Source: G963665815 sp942492065 | GTDB lineage: Bacteria > Cloacimonadota > Cloacimonadia > Cloacimonadales > JAIOQZ01 | Reading direction: 5' to 3' | NCBI GenBank assembly: GCA_942492065.1 | Contig: CALODV010000008.1 | Span: forward strand, 558,001-622,000 | Length of the DNA: 64,000 nt | Shown here: piece after piece, positions 1-9,219 of the stretch | How the letters are laid out: the number at the start of each line of letters is the position of its first letter | Position numbering within the stretch: the stretch's first letter is position 1 | Notes under the pieces: model-generated | What the model was told of the DNA's origin: nothing | Databases searched by the model: none | Seen by the model: only the letters and a program-made list of their open reading frames with translations | Position numbers and translations under genes: made by a program

Positions 1-228
1 ATCTGGCTTATAATATTTGATATGAATCTTGAGTTTAACACAGGTTTAGAAGTATTTGACGAACTCAAGAAGATCAATAATGATTTTGTCTCTATACTTT
101 CTTCAGGAATGATTACAGATTCTGATATTGATGAGTACAAAGGTATCGGGTTTAACGAAATCATTCCTAAACCATATTCATTCAAAGATTTACATAAAAT
201 AATAATGAGCTACAAAGAACAGGCGTAA
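1..228 (+). CDS. Receiver (REC) domain protein, C-terminal part
   Basis: The reading frame is open to the left window edge, so only the C-terminal end of a longer protein is visible. The text shows the second half of a CheY-like receiver domain. A hydrophobic strand (LIIFDM) ends in the likely phospho-acceptor Asp (codon 19-21), and IPKPYS carries the conserved Lys before Pro. It ends shortly after the last receiver helix, so the receiver is the C-terminal domain, as in a hybrid kinase or a stand-alone regulator. An ATG at position 22 is internal to the domain and is not a sensible start. An intrinsic terminator follows directly. Confidence 0.8.
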   Translation: MWLIIFDMNLEFNTGLEVFDELKKINNDFVSILSSGMITDSDIDEYKGIGFNEIIPKPYSFKDLHKIIMSYKEQA

Positions 229-248
229 AACGCAGAAATATTATAGAT

Positions 249-275
249 GCCTGCGCTTTGCAGGCTATTTTTTTT
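249..275 (+). terminator. Intrinsic terminator between receiver gene and metG
   Basis: GCCTGC (249-254) pairs with GCAGGC (260-265) around a 5-nt loop, followed by a T-rich run ending at 275. The run touches the metG ribosome-binding site (GAGG, 276-279), so it could also act as an attenuator of metG. Confidence 0.75.
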
Positions 276-286
276 GAGGATTTAAG

Positions 287-2305
287 ATGGAAAAATACTT
301 AGTAACAAGTGCATTGCCGTATGCTAACGGTAAACTTCATATAGGACACGTTGCAGGGGCTTATCTTCCTGCAGATATTTTTGTAAGATTTCAGAAACTT
401 ATCGGAAATGATGTAATCTACATCTGCGGTACAGACGAACATGGTGCACCAATCTCCATTAAAGCTGATGCTGAAGGAACTGAACCACAAAAAATAGTTG
501 ATTTCTATCATGACAGTATCAAGAAGAGTTTTGAGGGACTTAATTTCAGCTTTGATAACTTTTCCGGTACAGCAAGACCACAACATCATAAGCTTGCTCA
601 GGAGTTCTTTTCAACCTTGTTGGCGAAAGGCTTCATTGATACCGAGGTTATAACTCAGTTTTACTGCGAGCATGATAAACGTTTTCTGGCTGACAGATAT
701 GTTGAAGGAATTTGTCCTTTCTGTAATGAAGAAGGAGCGCGGGGGGATCAATGTGATCATTGTGGAAAACTGATAGATGCCCTGGAACTGAAAGAACCAA
801 AATGTAAGCTATGCGGCAATACTCCTGTAATTAAGGAAACAAAGCACTGGTTCCTGGATCTGCCTAAGTTTGAACCACGCTTAAAAGAGTGGCTTGAAAC
901 AAAGACATACTGGAAAGACAATGTTCATAAATTTATTATGGGTTGGCTTAATGATGGCTTAAGAAAACGAGCTATCACTCGCGATATTAACTGGGGTGTC
1001 CCTTTACCTGTTGAAGATGCTGAAGGCAAAGTTCTTTATGTATGGTTCGATGCTCCTATAGGTTATATATCATCAACAATAGAATGGGCGGAAGCTCAGG
1101 GTAATCCCGAAAAATGGAAAGACTACTGGTTTGACCCCGATACTAAGCTGATACACTTTATTGGTAAAGATAATATTCCGTTTCATACAATAATCTGGCC
1201 TGCAATGGTTATGGAGCAGGATAAAGAATATATACTTCCTCATGATGTTCCGGCAAACGAATATCTTAATCTGGAAGGAAAGCAGTTATCAACAAGCCGT
1301 AACTGGGCTATCTGGGTTGATGAGTTCCTGGAAAACTTTGACGGAGAACTGCTCAGGTATGTTCTTGCAGCCAACGCTCCGGAAACCAAAGATTGTGATT
1401 TCTACTGGAGTGACTTCCAGAATAGAGTTAACACAGACCTTGCAAATGTGCTGGGTAATCTCATTAACAGAGTGCTCGTGTTTGCTAAAAAGTATTTCGA
1501 TTCTGAAATTAAGAAACCTGAAAATCTTGATAGATACCAAGAACTGCTTGAAAAAATTTACACAATGACTGATGAGGTTAAAGACTGTTTTACTAACTAC
1601 AGAGTGAGAAAAGCTGTAAATACGATCATGGATATTGCCAGACTTGGGAACAAATTCTTTGACGAACAACAACCATGGAAAAAGGTTAAGGAATCCAAAG
1701 AAGAAACAAATGATATCCTTTATATATGTTCAGAGATTCTGAGATCAGTTTCCATTGTATTCTCTCCTGTGCTACCGGCTAAGATGAAAGCCCTCAGAGA
1801 TATGCTGGGACTTAGTAATGACTTTTTCTGGAGTGATTTATCAAACTCACCTGATGGATATTCATTCACAGTTCAACAACCTCTTTTCCCTAAGATTACC
1901 GATGAAGAGATTCAAAAGCAGGTAGAAATTCTTGAGGCAAAATCAAAAGCAGCAGAGCCTGCTCCTGAGATTGAGATCAAACCGGAAATAGAGTTCGAAG
2001 ACTTTATGAAACTTGATATCAAACTTGTGAAGATTTTATCTGCTGAGAAAGTCAAGAAGTCTAAGAAACTTCTTAAACTTCAGATACAATGCGGTAATGT
2101 TCAGAGAACAGTAATGTCCGGTATTTCCAATCATTATTCTCCTGAAGACCTGGTAGGAAAAACTGTGACTATGCTGTTAAACCTTAAACCAAGAAAAATG
2201 ATGGGAGTAGAATCACAAGGTATGATTCTTGCCGCAGAAAACGATGGCGTTCTCTCATTATTGGTTCCAGATAAAGATTTAAAAGACGGATCAGACGTAT
2301 CCTGA
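287..2305 (+). CDS. metG: Methionyl-tRNA synthetase
   Basis: It charges tRNA-Met with methionine in the cytoplasm. At 672 residues it has the full long form: a class I catalytic core with HIGH at residues 18-21, a connective insert with four CxxC-type cysteine pairs (two zinc knuckles, about residues 140-185), an anticodon-binding helical domain, and a C-terminal tRNA-binding EMAP/Trbp111-like domain (about 565-672) that mediates dimerisation in homologues. The second signature is KQLSTS (332-337) rather than KMSKS, a tolerated variant class in MetRS. The ATG has GAGG seven bases upstream. The gene sits between two intrinsic terminators and so is probably monocistronic. Confidence 0.97.
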   Translation: MEKYLVTSALPYANGKLHIGHVAGAYLPADIFVRFQKLIGNDVIYICGTDEHGAPISIKADAEGTEPQKIVDFYHDSIKKSFEGLNFSFDNFSGTARPQHHKLAQEFFSTLLAKGFIDTEVITQFYCEHDKRFLADRYVEGICPFCNEEGARGDQCDHCGKLIDALELKEPKCKLCGNTPVIKETKHWFLDLPKFEPRLKEWLETKTYWKDNVHKFIMGWLNDGLRKRAITRDINWGVPLPVEDAEGKVLYVWFDAPIGYISSTIEWAEAQGNPEKWKDYWFDPDTKLIHFIGKDNIPFHTIIWPAMVMEQDKEYILPHDVPANEYLNLEGKQLSTSRNWAIWVDEFLENFDGELLRYVLAANAPETKDCDFYWSDFQNRVNTDLANVLGNLINRVLVFAKKYFDSEIKKPENLDRYQELLEKIYTMTDEVKDCFTNYRVRKAVNTIMDIARLGNKFFDEQQPWKKVKESKEETNDILYICSEILRSVSIVFSPVLPAKMKALRDMLGLSNDFFWSDLSNSPDGYSFTVQQPLFPKITDEEIQKQVEILEAKSKAAEPAPEIEIKPEIEFEDFMKLDIKLVKILSAEKVKKSKKLLKLQIQCGNVQRTVMSGISNHYSPEDLVGKTVTMLLNLKPRKMMGVESQGMILAAENDGVLSLLVPDKDLKDGSDVS

Positions 2306-2315
2306 TATTTTTGAT

Positions 2316-2347
2316 GGCTGATATCTATGATATCAGCCTTTTATTTT
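2316..2347 (+). terminator. Intrinsic terminator after metG
   Basis: A perfect 10-bp stem, GGCTGATATC (2316-2325) with GATATCAGCC (2329-2338), has a 3-nt loop and a T-rich tail. The tail ends only four bases before the ATG of the next gene. Confidence 0.85.
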
Positions 2348-2351
2348 GCTT

Positions 2352-3770
2352 ATGAGAACCATTTTTACAATCATAATACTTCTTTTAGTTTCAACAGGCT
2401 TATTCTCTGCATCAATTGTAGATAACAAACTGGTGATAAATGTTCTTATTGCCGAAAGCGAGGAAATGTCTCTGGAGTTGACAGATTCTGCATCTATATT
2501 TGAAGACAATTCTCCTTTCGTGAATAATTTTGCTGATCTGATAGACATTGAAATTGTAGAAGCTGATACAACTATGATCTGGACCATTACTGATACACTT
2601 AGAACAAAACCTGTGACCTGGCAGGATTTCACTCTCCAATGTCACCATTCTCCGGAGTCTTTTAGTTTCAGTTCAAATTCAGATGCGATTGCTTACGCAC
2701 TTGCTAACGAAATTGATATAAGCCGAATATCTTCTGTGAACAGCAATCAGCATATTGTAAAAATCTCTGATGGCAAAAAGGACATCCTTGGTCAACTTCC
2801 TCTGAATATCACTACCCATGATACACTGATTGCAGGTAAATATAAATACACAGGGAACTTCAGATTATACTCCAATAAGGATAAGCTTCAATTGGTTAAT
2901 ATTATTGAGATTGAAGAATACCTTAAAAGCGTTGTCGCTTACGAGATCGGTTCTAACTCTCCGGAGGAAGCACTGAAAGCTCAAGCTGTTGCCAGCAGAT
3001 CTATGACCTTGATTAAACTGCTTGCTTCCAAGCATGAGGAAACTTATATCGATTTGTGTGCAACAACCCACTGTCAGGTGTTTGGGGGGCTTTCCAGAAG
3101 AAATGAATTCGTTAACAAAGCTGTGGAGGATACCAGACATGAGATACTATGCAGAACAGTATATGTAGCAGATGCCGTTTTTGCCAGCTGCTGCGGAGGT
3201 AGAACAGAAGACTCTGATTTCATCTGGAACGGGGGGAAACGCGATTATCTTACAAGCAAATCTGATGTTAAGCAAGGGATTGTTCCAGTGTTGTCTTCAA
3301 ATGCTGCTGCAGAAAAATGGATTAAATCCAACAGAAAAGTAATTTGCTCACCCTCTGAAGAATCGTTCAGCTGGGAACAGAGAGCTTACAGATGGTCAGT
3401 TGAAACAGAATTGTCATATATTGAACAGAAGCTTACCCTGCGTGAGATAAGCAGTATAGAACCGATAACCAGGGGTAAGTCAGGGAGAATTTCTGTGTTA
3501 AGAATCACATCTGCAGAAGGAGTAACCAATGTTGAGGGGGAATACAGGATTCGAAGTCTGTTTCCCGGGGCAAAATCAACACTGCTTATGGTGAAGATAG
3601 ACAGAAGAAAGAGATCTGTATTGGTTGATGGAAAGGGTTCCGGGCATGGTGTAGGCATGTGTCAGGTCGGAGCACTGAATCTTGCAAGAAGTGGTTGGAA
3701 ATATACTCGAATTCTTGAACATTATTTTCCGGGAACAGTGATCAATAAAAACTGGAAGCTATCTGAATAA
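2352..3770 (+). CDS. SpoIID/LytB-domain protein (putative lytic transglycosylase)
   Basis: This exported protein of 472 residues has an N-terminal signal peptide (about residues 1-20, ending TGLFSA). The C-terminal two thirds match the SpoIID/LytB family: a VVAYEIG segment with the likely catalytic Glu at about residue 198, SPEEALKAQAV, a DLCATTHCQVFGG block, ASCCGGRTE, and GSGHGVGMCQVGA near the end. In sporulating Firmicutes SpoIID cleaves denuded glycan strands. In diderm FCB bacteria the family is also common, presumably in wall remodelling. I chose the ATG at 2352 over a TTG six bases upstream because it gives a normal signal peptide. No ribosome-binding site is visible, as the metG terminator abuts the start. 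Confidence 0.88.
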   Translation: MRTIFTIIILLLVSTGLFSASIVDNKLVINVLIAESEEMSLELTDSASIFEDNSPFVNNFADLIDIEIVEADTTMIWTITDTLRTKPVTWQDFTLQCHHSPESFSFSSNSDAIAYALANEIDISRISSVNSNQHIVKISDGKKDILGQLPLNITTHDTLIAGKYKYTGNFRLYSNKDKLQLVNIIEIEEYLKSVVAYEIGSNSPEEALKAQAVASRSMTLIKLLASKHEETYIDLCATTHCQVFGGLSRRNEFVNKAVEDTRHEILCRTVYVADAVFASCCGGRTEDSDFIWNGGKRDYLTSKSDVKQGIVPVLSSNAAAEKWIKSNRKVICSPSEESFSWEQRAYRWSVETELSYIEQKLTLREISSIEPITRGKSGRISVLRITSAEGVTNVEGEYRIRSLFPGAKSTLLMVKIDRRKRSVLVDGKGSGHGVGMCQVGALNLARSGWKYTRILEHYFPGTVINKNWKLSE

Positions 3771-3858
3771 AACATTAATTTGTGAAACAAGTATACTCGG
3801 TGCTAACTGGAAGTAGAGAAGAAAGACCATTTTAGTATAGTATTACTCATTAAATCTG

Positions 3859-3887
3859 TTGACAATGATTTCAATTCATTTTTAAAT
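3859..3887 (+). promoter_or_regulatory. Putative sigma-70-type promoter
   Basis: TTGACA (3859-3864), a 17-bp spacer and TTAAAT (3882-3887, four of six consensus bases) lie about 50 bases before the secreted-protein start at 3935, which has its own AGGAG site at 3924-3928. Confidence 0.45.
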
Positions 3888-3934
3888 TTACATGTTTATC
3901 TGAGGGAGGAAATAACACAAAACAGGAGCTTGCT

Positions 3935-5566
3935 ATGCGACAAAACGCTATTTTTGTCTGCATCGTCCTATTTGCATTTTCTCTGGTGCTTAATGCAGCA
4001 GATATTCAGGGCAATAGCAGACAATTCGACAATTCATTGGAGGATACCAGGAGTGTAGACACATTTCCCTGGTCAGACGATTTCTCAATTTTTGATACTA
4101 ATTTCTGGACATTAACAGGGGCGGATAACTGGCAGCATATGCCAAGACTGGATTATGTCTATTGTGATTTCTTTCATTGGCCAAGCGGTACAGATGCAAT
4201 TATGACATCTGACATAATTAACTTACCATCAAATCAGGTAATGGAACTCAGTTTTGACTGGGCTCACAACTATTGGGATACTGCACCATCTGAAGCAGGT
4301 TATGTCGAAATATCAACAGATAATGTAACTTGGGCATCATTGTGGTCCAGAACAGGAACTGCTTTCGATTCTGATCCTACCAATATGTTTCCACCTGCTT
4401 TTGCCACAGAATCAATTTCACTGGCTGGTTATACCGGTCAAAGTGTGTATATTCGTGTAAAGGGAGTTTCAGGATATGGCTCTGACTTCATGTTTGATAA
4501 CATATGCATATATTCTGCAGGTACTGTTATGCCGGGTTCAATCTCGGGTGTTATCCTGGATGATACCTCTGAAGCATATTCCGGTTTAACAGCAACATTG
4601 GTACAGACGGGTGAAACATGTGTTACAGACACTGTTGGTCTTTACAGCTTTCAGAATGTTTCTCCGGGAGTTTACGATGTGGAGTTTTCTCTGCAAGGTT
4701 ATCCTCTTGATAAGATCGAAAATATTATTGTTACTTCTAATGCGGATGTAACAGCAGAGATAATGATTGAACGGGGTGGAATTCTGACGGGCAATGTGAT
4801 TAACGAGCTGGGAGATCCTGTGCTTACGGCAGTTTCTCTGTCAGATATCTTTCTGATGGGACCTACGGATTCGACCGGAACTTATTACATAACCGGGATT
4901 CCGGAAGGAATGTACTTTGCATTTGTCAACACAATGTTCTATTGTTCGGAGATGATTGACAGTATTCAGATTAGCAATGATTCGGTAACGGTTGTAGATT
5001 TTCAGATTGTACACAATTGCAGAATCCATCTTGCTATCACAACTTTCGATAATGTATACGAACAATTACAGATTTCGGTAACCGGAGCACAAGATTATTC
5101 ATTCCCTCATCATTATAACCAGATTACATTGAGGGATATGAGACCGGGAACTTATGACGTTACGGTTACAAGAGACGGTTGTGCACCATTCGTATCTCTT
5201 GGAAATGTTGTTGCTCCAGCTACATGTGACACAATAGAAGTTTTTCTCGATGAGTTGACCGGGGTTACAGAAAATAATATTGGCCAGTTCCGAACAGAAT
5301 TTAGCGGGGTGCATCCAAATCCATTTAATCCGGAAACAAGCCTTAACTACAGTATTGCGGAAGAAGGGAAAGCTGAGCTGTCGATATACAACATCAAAGG
5401 GCAGAAGGTTCGGACACTTGTAAGCCGTAGCCATGAACCGGGAGAATACTCTGTTATCTGGAAAGGTAAAGCCGATGATGATAAGTCCGTATCATCCGGA
5501 GTATATTTCGCCGTTCTTAAAACCGGGAAGAAGGTAATGCATCAAAAACTGATGCTGTTGAAGTAA
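3935..5566 (+). CDS. Secreted multidomain protein with C-terminal sorting domain
   Basis: The protein has 543 residues. A signal peptide (about 1-21, ending VLNA) is followed by a MAM/jelly-roll-like beta domain (about 45-195) of the type FDWAHNY...VEISTDN..W. Next come two carboxypeptidase-regulatory-like beta sandwiches (about 200-365; GxISGxV..D and SPGxYDV patterns) and a further beta region. The protein ends in the sorting domain (459-543) with PNPFNPET, YNIKGQKV, SGVYF and a terminal LLK. This tail matches those of four other proteins in the window and probably directs export across the outer membrane and surface attachment. No catalytic motif is seen, so adhesion or matrix binding is the likeliest role. 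An AGGAG site fixes the start. Confidence 0.9.
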   Translation: MRQNAIFVCIVLFAFSLVLNAADIQGNSRQFDNSLEDTRSVDTFPWSDDFSIFDTNFWTLTGADNWQHMPRLDYVYCDFFHWPSGTDAIMTSDIINLPSNQVMELSFDWAHNYWDTAPSEAGYVEISTDNVTWASLWSRTGTAFDSDPTNMFPPAFATESISLAGYTGQSVYIRVKGVSGYGSDFMFDNICIYSAGTVMPGSISGVILDDTSEAYSGLTATLVQTGETCVTDTVGLYSFQNVSPGVYDVEFSLQGYPLDKIENIIVTSNADVTAEIMIERGGILTGNVINELGDPVLTAVSLSDIFLMGPTDSTGTYYITGIPEGMYFAFVNTMFYCSEMIDSIQISNDSVTVVDFQIVHNCRIHLAITTFDNVYEQLQISVTGAQDYSFPHHYNQITLRDMRPGTYDVTVTRDGCAPFVSLGNVVAPATCDTIEVFLDELTGVTENNIGQFRTEFSGVHPNPFNPETSLNYSIAEEGKAELSIYNIKGQKVRTLVSRSHEPGEYSVIWKGKADDDKSVSSGVYFAVLKTGKKVMHQKLMLLK

Positions 5567-5591
5567 TGATAAATAACTAGTTTCTATCTTT

Positions 5592-5622
5592 GGGAGCAAT
5601 ATTCTTTTGCTCCCTTTTTTTT
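5592..5622 (+). terminator. Intrinsic terminator
   Basis: GGGAGCAA (5592-5599) pairs with TTGCTCCC (5607-5614), followed by eight T. It ends the secreted-protein gene and lies between convergent genes. Confidence 0.88.
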
Positions 5623-5659
5623 CTGCCGGGAATGCAGGGTGTTCAAAATAGAATTGGAT

Positions 5660-8383
5660 TTATTTTTTAACTTTATGCTTAAGAATTTTGTACATATCAT
5701 TCACTTCATCATTCTTCTTCGTATAAATTTTTCTGAATTCTTTCAGCAGCTCAAGAGCTTTTTCATTATCTTTCTTGTATTCTGAAAGGAATTTTGCATA
5801 GGAGAGGTAGAAAAAAGCATACTTGTCATAAGTGTTGTCAGAGAATAAGTTGAACTTTGTACTTGAGTAACTCTTTTTCGACCATACCAATGACTTTCTT
5901 ATATATTTAAATAAAGTTTCAGCTTTTTTATAGTCTTTAATTTGATACATCAGGTCTGGACATAACAGTTTATCATAAACATGATCACTTCTTGCATAAT
6001 AGTCATCCCTATCTCTTGCAAGTAGACATTTATTCAGATACACCTCAGCAGTTTCCATATCACCCTGCTTAGCCAATATAGCAGCAACAGCATGCAGTAG
6101 TTTCACATCATTTTGATGATAATTTATTATATCAAGCGAGACTTTATCAAGTGATGATAAATCAAGACCTTTTTCATAAATTTCCATGGCACTCTCGAAG
6201 TCAGAATTTTCCTCAAATAGTTTTCCAAGACTATAACATAGTAATTCGTAATCTTTGAATTTAGATAATGAATTCTGGTTTCTAAAGAAGTAATTTCTTG
6301 CCTCTATTGTATGCCTTGATTTTATTTTGTAGTTCAGAATGTCTAATTTTGATAATGGTTCATCATTCTTCGTAACAGAAATTTCTTTCTTTTTAGTTGG
6401 TAAAAGATTTGTAAAAAGCCTCTTGATTTTTTTTGTAAAAGAAATCCTTCTATATTTATTATTGCCACACTTTCTATATTCATTATTGTACTTAGCTTTG
6501 ATGCAATCAAGTGTATTTAGAATACGAGTAGTATTTTCGATAATTTGTTCACACTTATATATATCGGTTCTAAGCCAAGGTTTGTCCTTTTTAATCTTTT
6601 CCAAATTCATAGCAGCATTAGTTTTCAACAAAGAATATTTGTTTATTGCTGTTTCAATTAATTCTGTTTGCATCTCATATTTACGATTAATACCGTAAGC
6701 CAATATTAATGGAGCTTCTCTGAAGTCTGGTAAATCGATCCATTGGGGATTGACTTGTAACGGATGTTCCGAACTGAAATCATATCTTGTGAAATATCTG
6801 TAAGTGCTATCAGGTATAGAGCTGTAATATGATTTTTCAAGGAACAATTCAGCTTTTTCATAATCACAAACTGCAAAATGAAGCAGACCTAAATCATGTA
6901 TTGCCAATCGGAAATCAGGTTTTATGATTAAAGCTACATTAAACCAATGACATGCCCGTTTGTATTCTAATCTGCGTGCATGTAAATGCCCAAGAAAATA
7001 TGGAATGAAATAAGATTTTGGCAGTACTTTTGTGTATAGCTCGAGTTCCTTCAATGCAATATCTGTACTTTTACTCATCATGCATAGATCAGCATTTCGT
7101 ACTATCAATTCTCTTATATGAAAACTCTCTTCCAGCATCCTGATGAGTCTTAATGAATCTGCAGCATATAGTTCTTTCAAAGTGCCATACAGAATCTCAT
7201 CTTTTCTGCCTAATACAGTCAAAGGAGGATTCCCACATCCGCTTGCTATAACGTTAGAGTACATGTATTTAATACTATCCAGGCAGGAAATTGATTTGTC
7301 GAACTTTTGCTTTTTCGCATAGTAGTATGCAGAGAATACATCCGGTTGAATCCCATTGTCGGTTTTGGATAAGTGTTTTTCGAGGACTTTATTGTAGTTC
7401 GATGTATTATTTTTGTCAGAAAGATAGAATCGGATATCATGTAAATTATCAAAAGAGTTATTACGCTCTTCCATTTCATCTTCGAAATGCACAATAAATG
7501 TATCAATAATTGTATCAAGATTTGATTGATAATTTCCAAAAACTGAAAAATCTTCGAGTAATTCTATTTTTTCATAAGCTCTTAACTTTAAGCCCTTGAA
7601 GAAGTTTTCAGATAAATCCATGGCTGATTCATCTTTTCCTATATTGATGTAATAGTTGAACAAATTTTTGTAAAAAAAATTCAATGGATACTTTTTTCCG
7701 TCAATACATGCTTTGCACAAACGAACGAATCTTTTATTATTTCCTGTACTTAATTCAAAATTCAGAAGGCGTTCATTTATCATTTTTGTAGATCGAAGAT
7801 CCTCATCATAGTTAAGTTTTCGAATTCTACCTGACCAGAAATTATATAGTTCGATTAGTTCCGCTATATGGCTTACATTATCGTACTTATTAACAAGTTT
7901 CGTTAACACTTCAATATGCTTGACTCTTTTTCTATATATTGACCTACTGTTAATAAAAACTCGAGATTTTTGAAATTCGTAAAATACTTGCTTCTCAATA
8001 TCACTTGAACTATCTGGCAGGTTATAATTTGTCAGGACATTCATGAATGCTTCTGCTGAATCTAAATATGCAAAATCAAACAAATAACTCTGAATCTGAA
8101 GATTCTCAGCATATGACTTATTAGCTTGTTTTAGCACTGATTCAGCAATGTTAAGTAAATCAATTGAACAATAAAAATCCGCAATCTCAAGGTATTCATC
8201 TACCGAAATTGTGTCAGACTCTAATAGTTTGTTGTATTCAGTGATATGCTCATTAATGATTTCATCTATTACCTCATTAGCTGAAAACAAACAGGAAATG
8301 AAAAATGTAAATAGTATCATCAATACAATAGCTCTCACGCTTACATTTACTGAACAGGTAAATTTATGGATGAAATGTTTCAA
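5660..8383 (-). CDS. Large TPR-repeat envelope protein
   Basis: The protein has 907 residues and no recognised enzyme domain. Residues about 17-34 form a hydrophobic signal or anchor segment, so the rest is probably periplasmic or surface-exposed. It is helix-rich with TPR-like repeats throughout, clearest around 450-530 and in the last 200 residues. The start is TTG with GAGGAG eight bases upstream; no ATG fits better. The C-terminus (FFYLSYAKFL..., then a KALELL helix) matches the C-terminus of the protein at 62074-63999, so the two are paralogues. The gene stands alone, with opposite-strand genes on its downstream side. A role as a protein-interaction scaffold is inference. Confidence 0.85.
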   Translation of the reverse strand: MKHFIHKFTCSVNVSVRAIVLMILFTFFISCLFSANEVIDEIINEHITEYNKLLESDTISVDEYLEIADFYCSIDLLNIAESVLKQANKSYAENLQIQSYLFDFAYLDSAEAFMNVLTNYNLPDSSSDIEKQVFYEFQKSRVFINSRSIYRKRVKHIEVLTKLVNKYDNVSHIAELIELYNFWSGRIRKLNYDEDLRSTKMINERLLNFELSTGNNKRFVRLCKACIDGKKYPLNFFYKNLFNYYINIGKDESAMDLSENFFKGLKLRAYEKIELLEDFSVFGNYQSNLDTIIDTFIVHFEDEMEERNNSFDNLHDIRFYLSDKNNTSNYNKVLEKHLSKTDNGIQPDVFSAYYYAKKQKFDKSISCLDSIKYMYSNVIASGCGNPPLTVLGRKDEILYGTLKELYAADSLRLIRMLEESFHIRELIVRNADLCMMSKSTDIALKELELYTKVLPKSYFIPYFLGHLHARRLEYKRACHWFNVALIIKPDFRLAIHDLGLLHFAVCDYEKAELFLEKSYYSSIPDSTYRYFTRYDFSSEHPLQVNPQWIDLPDFREAPLILAYGINRKYEMQTELIETAINKYSLLKTNAAMNLEKIKKDKPWLRTDIYKCEQIIENTTRILNTLDCIKAKYNNEYRKCGNNKYRRISFTKKIKRLFTNLLPTKKKEISVTKNDEPLSKLDILNYKIKSRHTIEARNYFFRNQNSLSKFKDYELLCYSLGKLFEENSDFESAMEIYEKGLDLSSLDKVSLDIINYHQNDVKLLHAVAAILAKQGDMETAEVYLNKCLLARDRDDYYARSDHVYDKLLCPDLMYQIKDYKKAETLFKYIRKSLVWSKKSYSSTKFNLFSDNTYDKYAFFYLSYAKFLSEYKKDNEKALELLKEFRKIYTKKNDEVNDMYKILKHKVKK

Positions 8384-8604
8384 TTGATGTACTCCTCGGT
8401 GTTTATGAATAGAAGTAGAAAATACTGATACTGAATGTCAAGTTATATGTGTTAGACATAGTTTGGCATGAAGGAATCATCGTTACTAACCGGGAGGATT
8501 GCTACCTACCCGAGCTTTTCTCCAAAATGCTGGATATCGAATAAATTATTGATTTACAGTACTGATCGCTGCGAATCAAGTCCATGATTCTGTTCTGTAA
8601 TCTC

Positions 8605-9219
8605 CTACTCCCTCTCAAGCTCCTCCATCTGTGGTTTAATGTGTTCTTCCATGCAGTCGGGGCAGATGCTGTGGCTGAACTCAGCAGAGGAATGACTTGA
8701 AATATAGCTTTCGATTTCCTGCCAGTAGTTTTTATCATCACGAATCTTTTTACAATATGAGCAGATAGGGAGGAGACCCTGAAGTGTTTTTACTTCACTC
8801 AATGCTTTCTGGAGTTCCTGTCTCTGCCACTCAACTTTCAGTGCGTTTTTTATCCGCATTACCAGTTCAATTTCATCGATAGGTTTTTTGAGGAAATCTG
8901 ATGCACCGGCTTCAAAGCTTTGTCTCAGCGGTTCTGAGTTATGCATGTCTGCTGCAGTAATCATTATGATTGGAACATTACGCCATTCCTTAACTGATTT
9001 GACTTTCTCACAAAGCTGATACCCATTCATTTCAGGCATCATGATGTCTGACAGAATAATATCCGGAATATCTTCTTTCAGCTTCTTAAGCAGGCTTTCA
9101 GCTTTCAGAAACTCCTGAGTATTGCGGAATCCGGCTTCCTTAAGAAGTTCGTTAATCAGTAAAAGATTGTATTGATCGTTATCCAGCACATAAATTCTTG
9201 CATCAGTGTAATTTCTCAT
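8605..9219 (-). CDS. Response regulator with C-terminal Cys-rich motif
   Basis: The protein has 204 residues. The N-terminal receiver (about 8-125) has the phospho-acceptor Asp58 in ILSDIMMP and the conserved Lys112 before Pro113. A short helical linker leads to a compact tail with LLPICSYCKKIRDD, a conserved Trp, and CPDCM. The CxxC...CxxC spacing suggests a metal-binding knuckle. This tail recurs in receiver proteins of many environmental bacteria but has no assigned function to my knowledge. There is no DNA-binding helix-turn-helix. Its ATG overlaps the stop of the upstream S41 protease gene by four bases (ATGA), implying translational coupling. It is the last gene of the tmk-protease operon. 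Confidence 0.9.
   Translation of the reverse strand: MRNYTDARIYVLDNDQYNLLLINELLKEAGFRNTQEFLKAESLLKKLKEDIPDIILSDIMMPEMNGYQLCEKVKSVKEWRNVPIIMITAADMHNSEPLRQSFEAGASDFLKKPIDEIELVMRIKNALKVEWQRQELQKALSEVKTLQGLLPICSYCKKIRDDKNYWQEIESYISSHSSAEFSHSICPDCMEEHIKPQMEELERE

Noticed and set aside
8468..8587. 39-codon frame in the 8384-8604 gap
   Set aside because: It has no ribosome-binding site, its composition is ordinary and it has no neighbour to join. The gap otherwise holds only a weak imperfect hairpin near 8490-8517.
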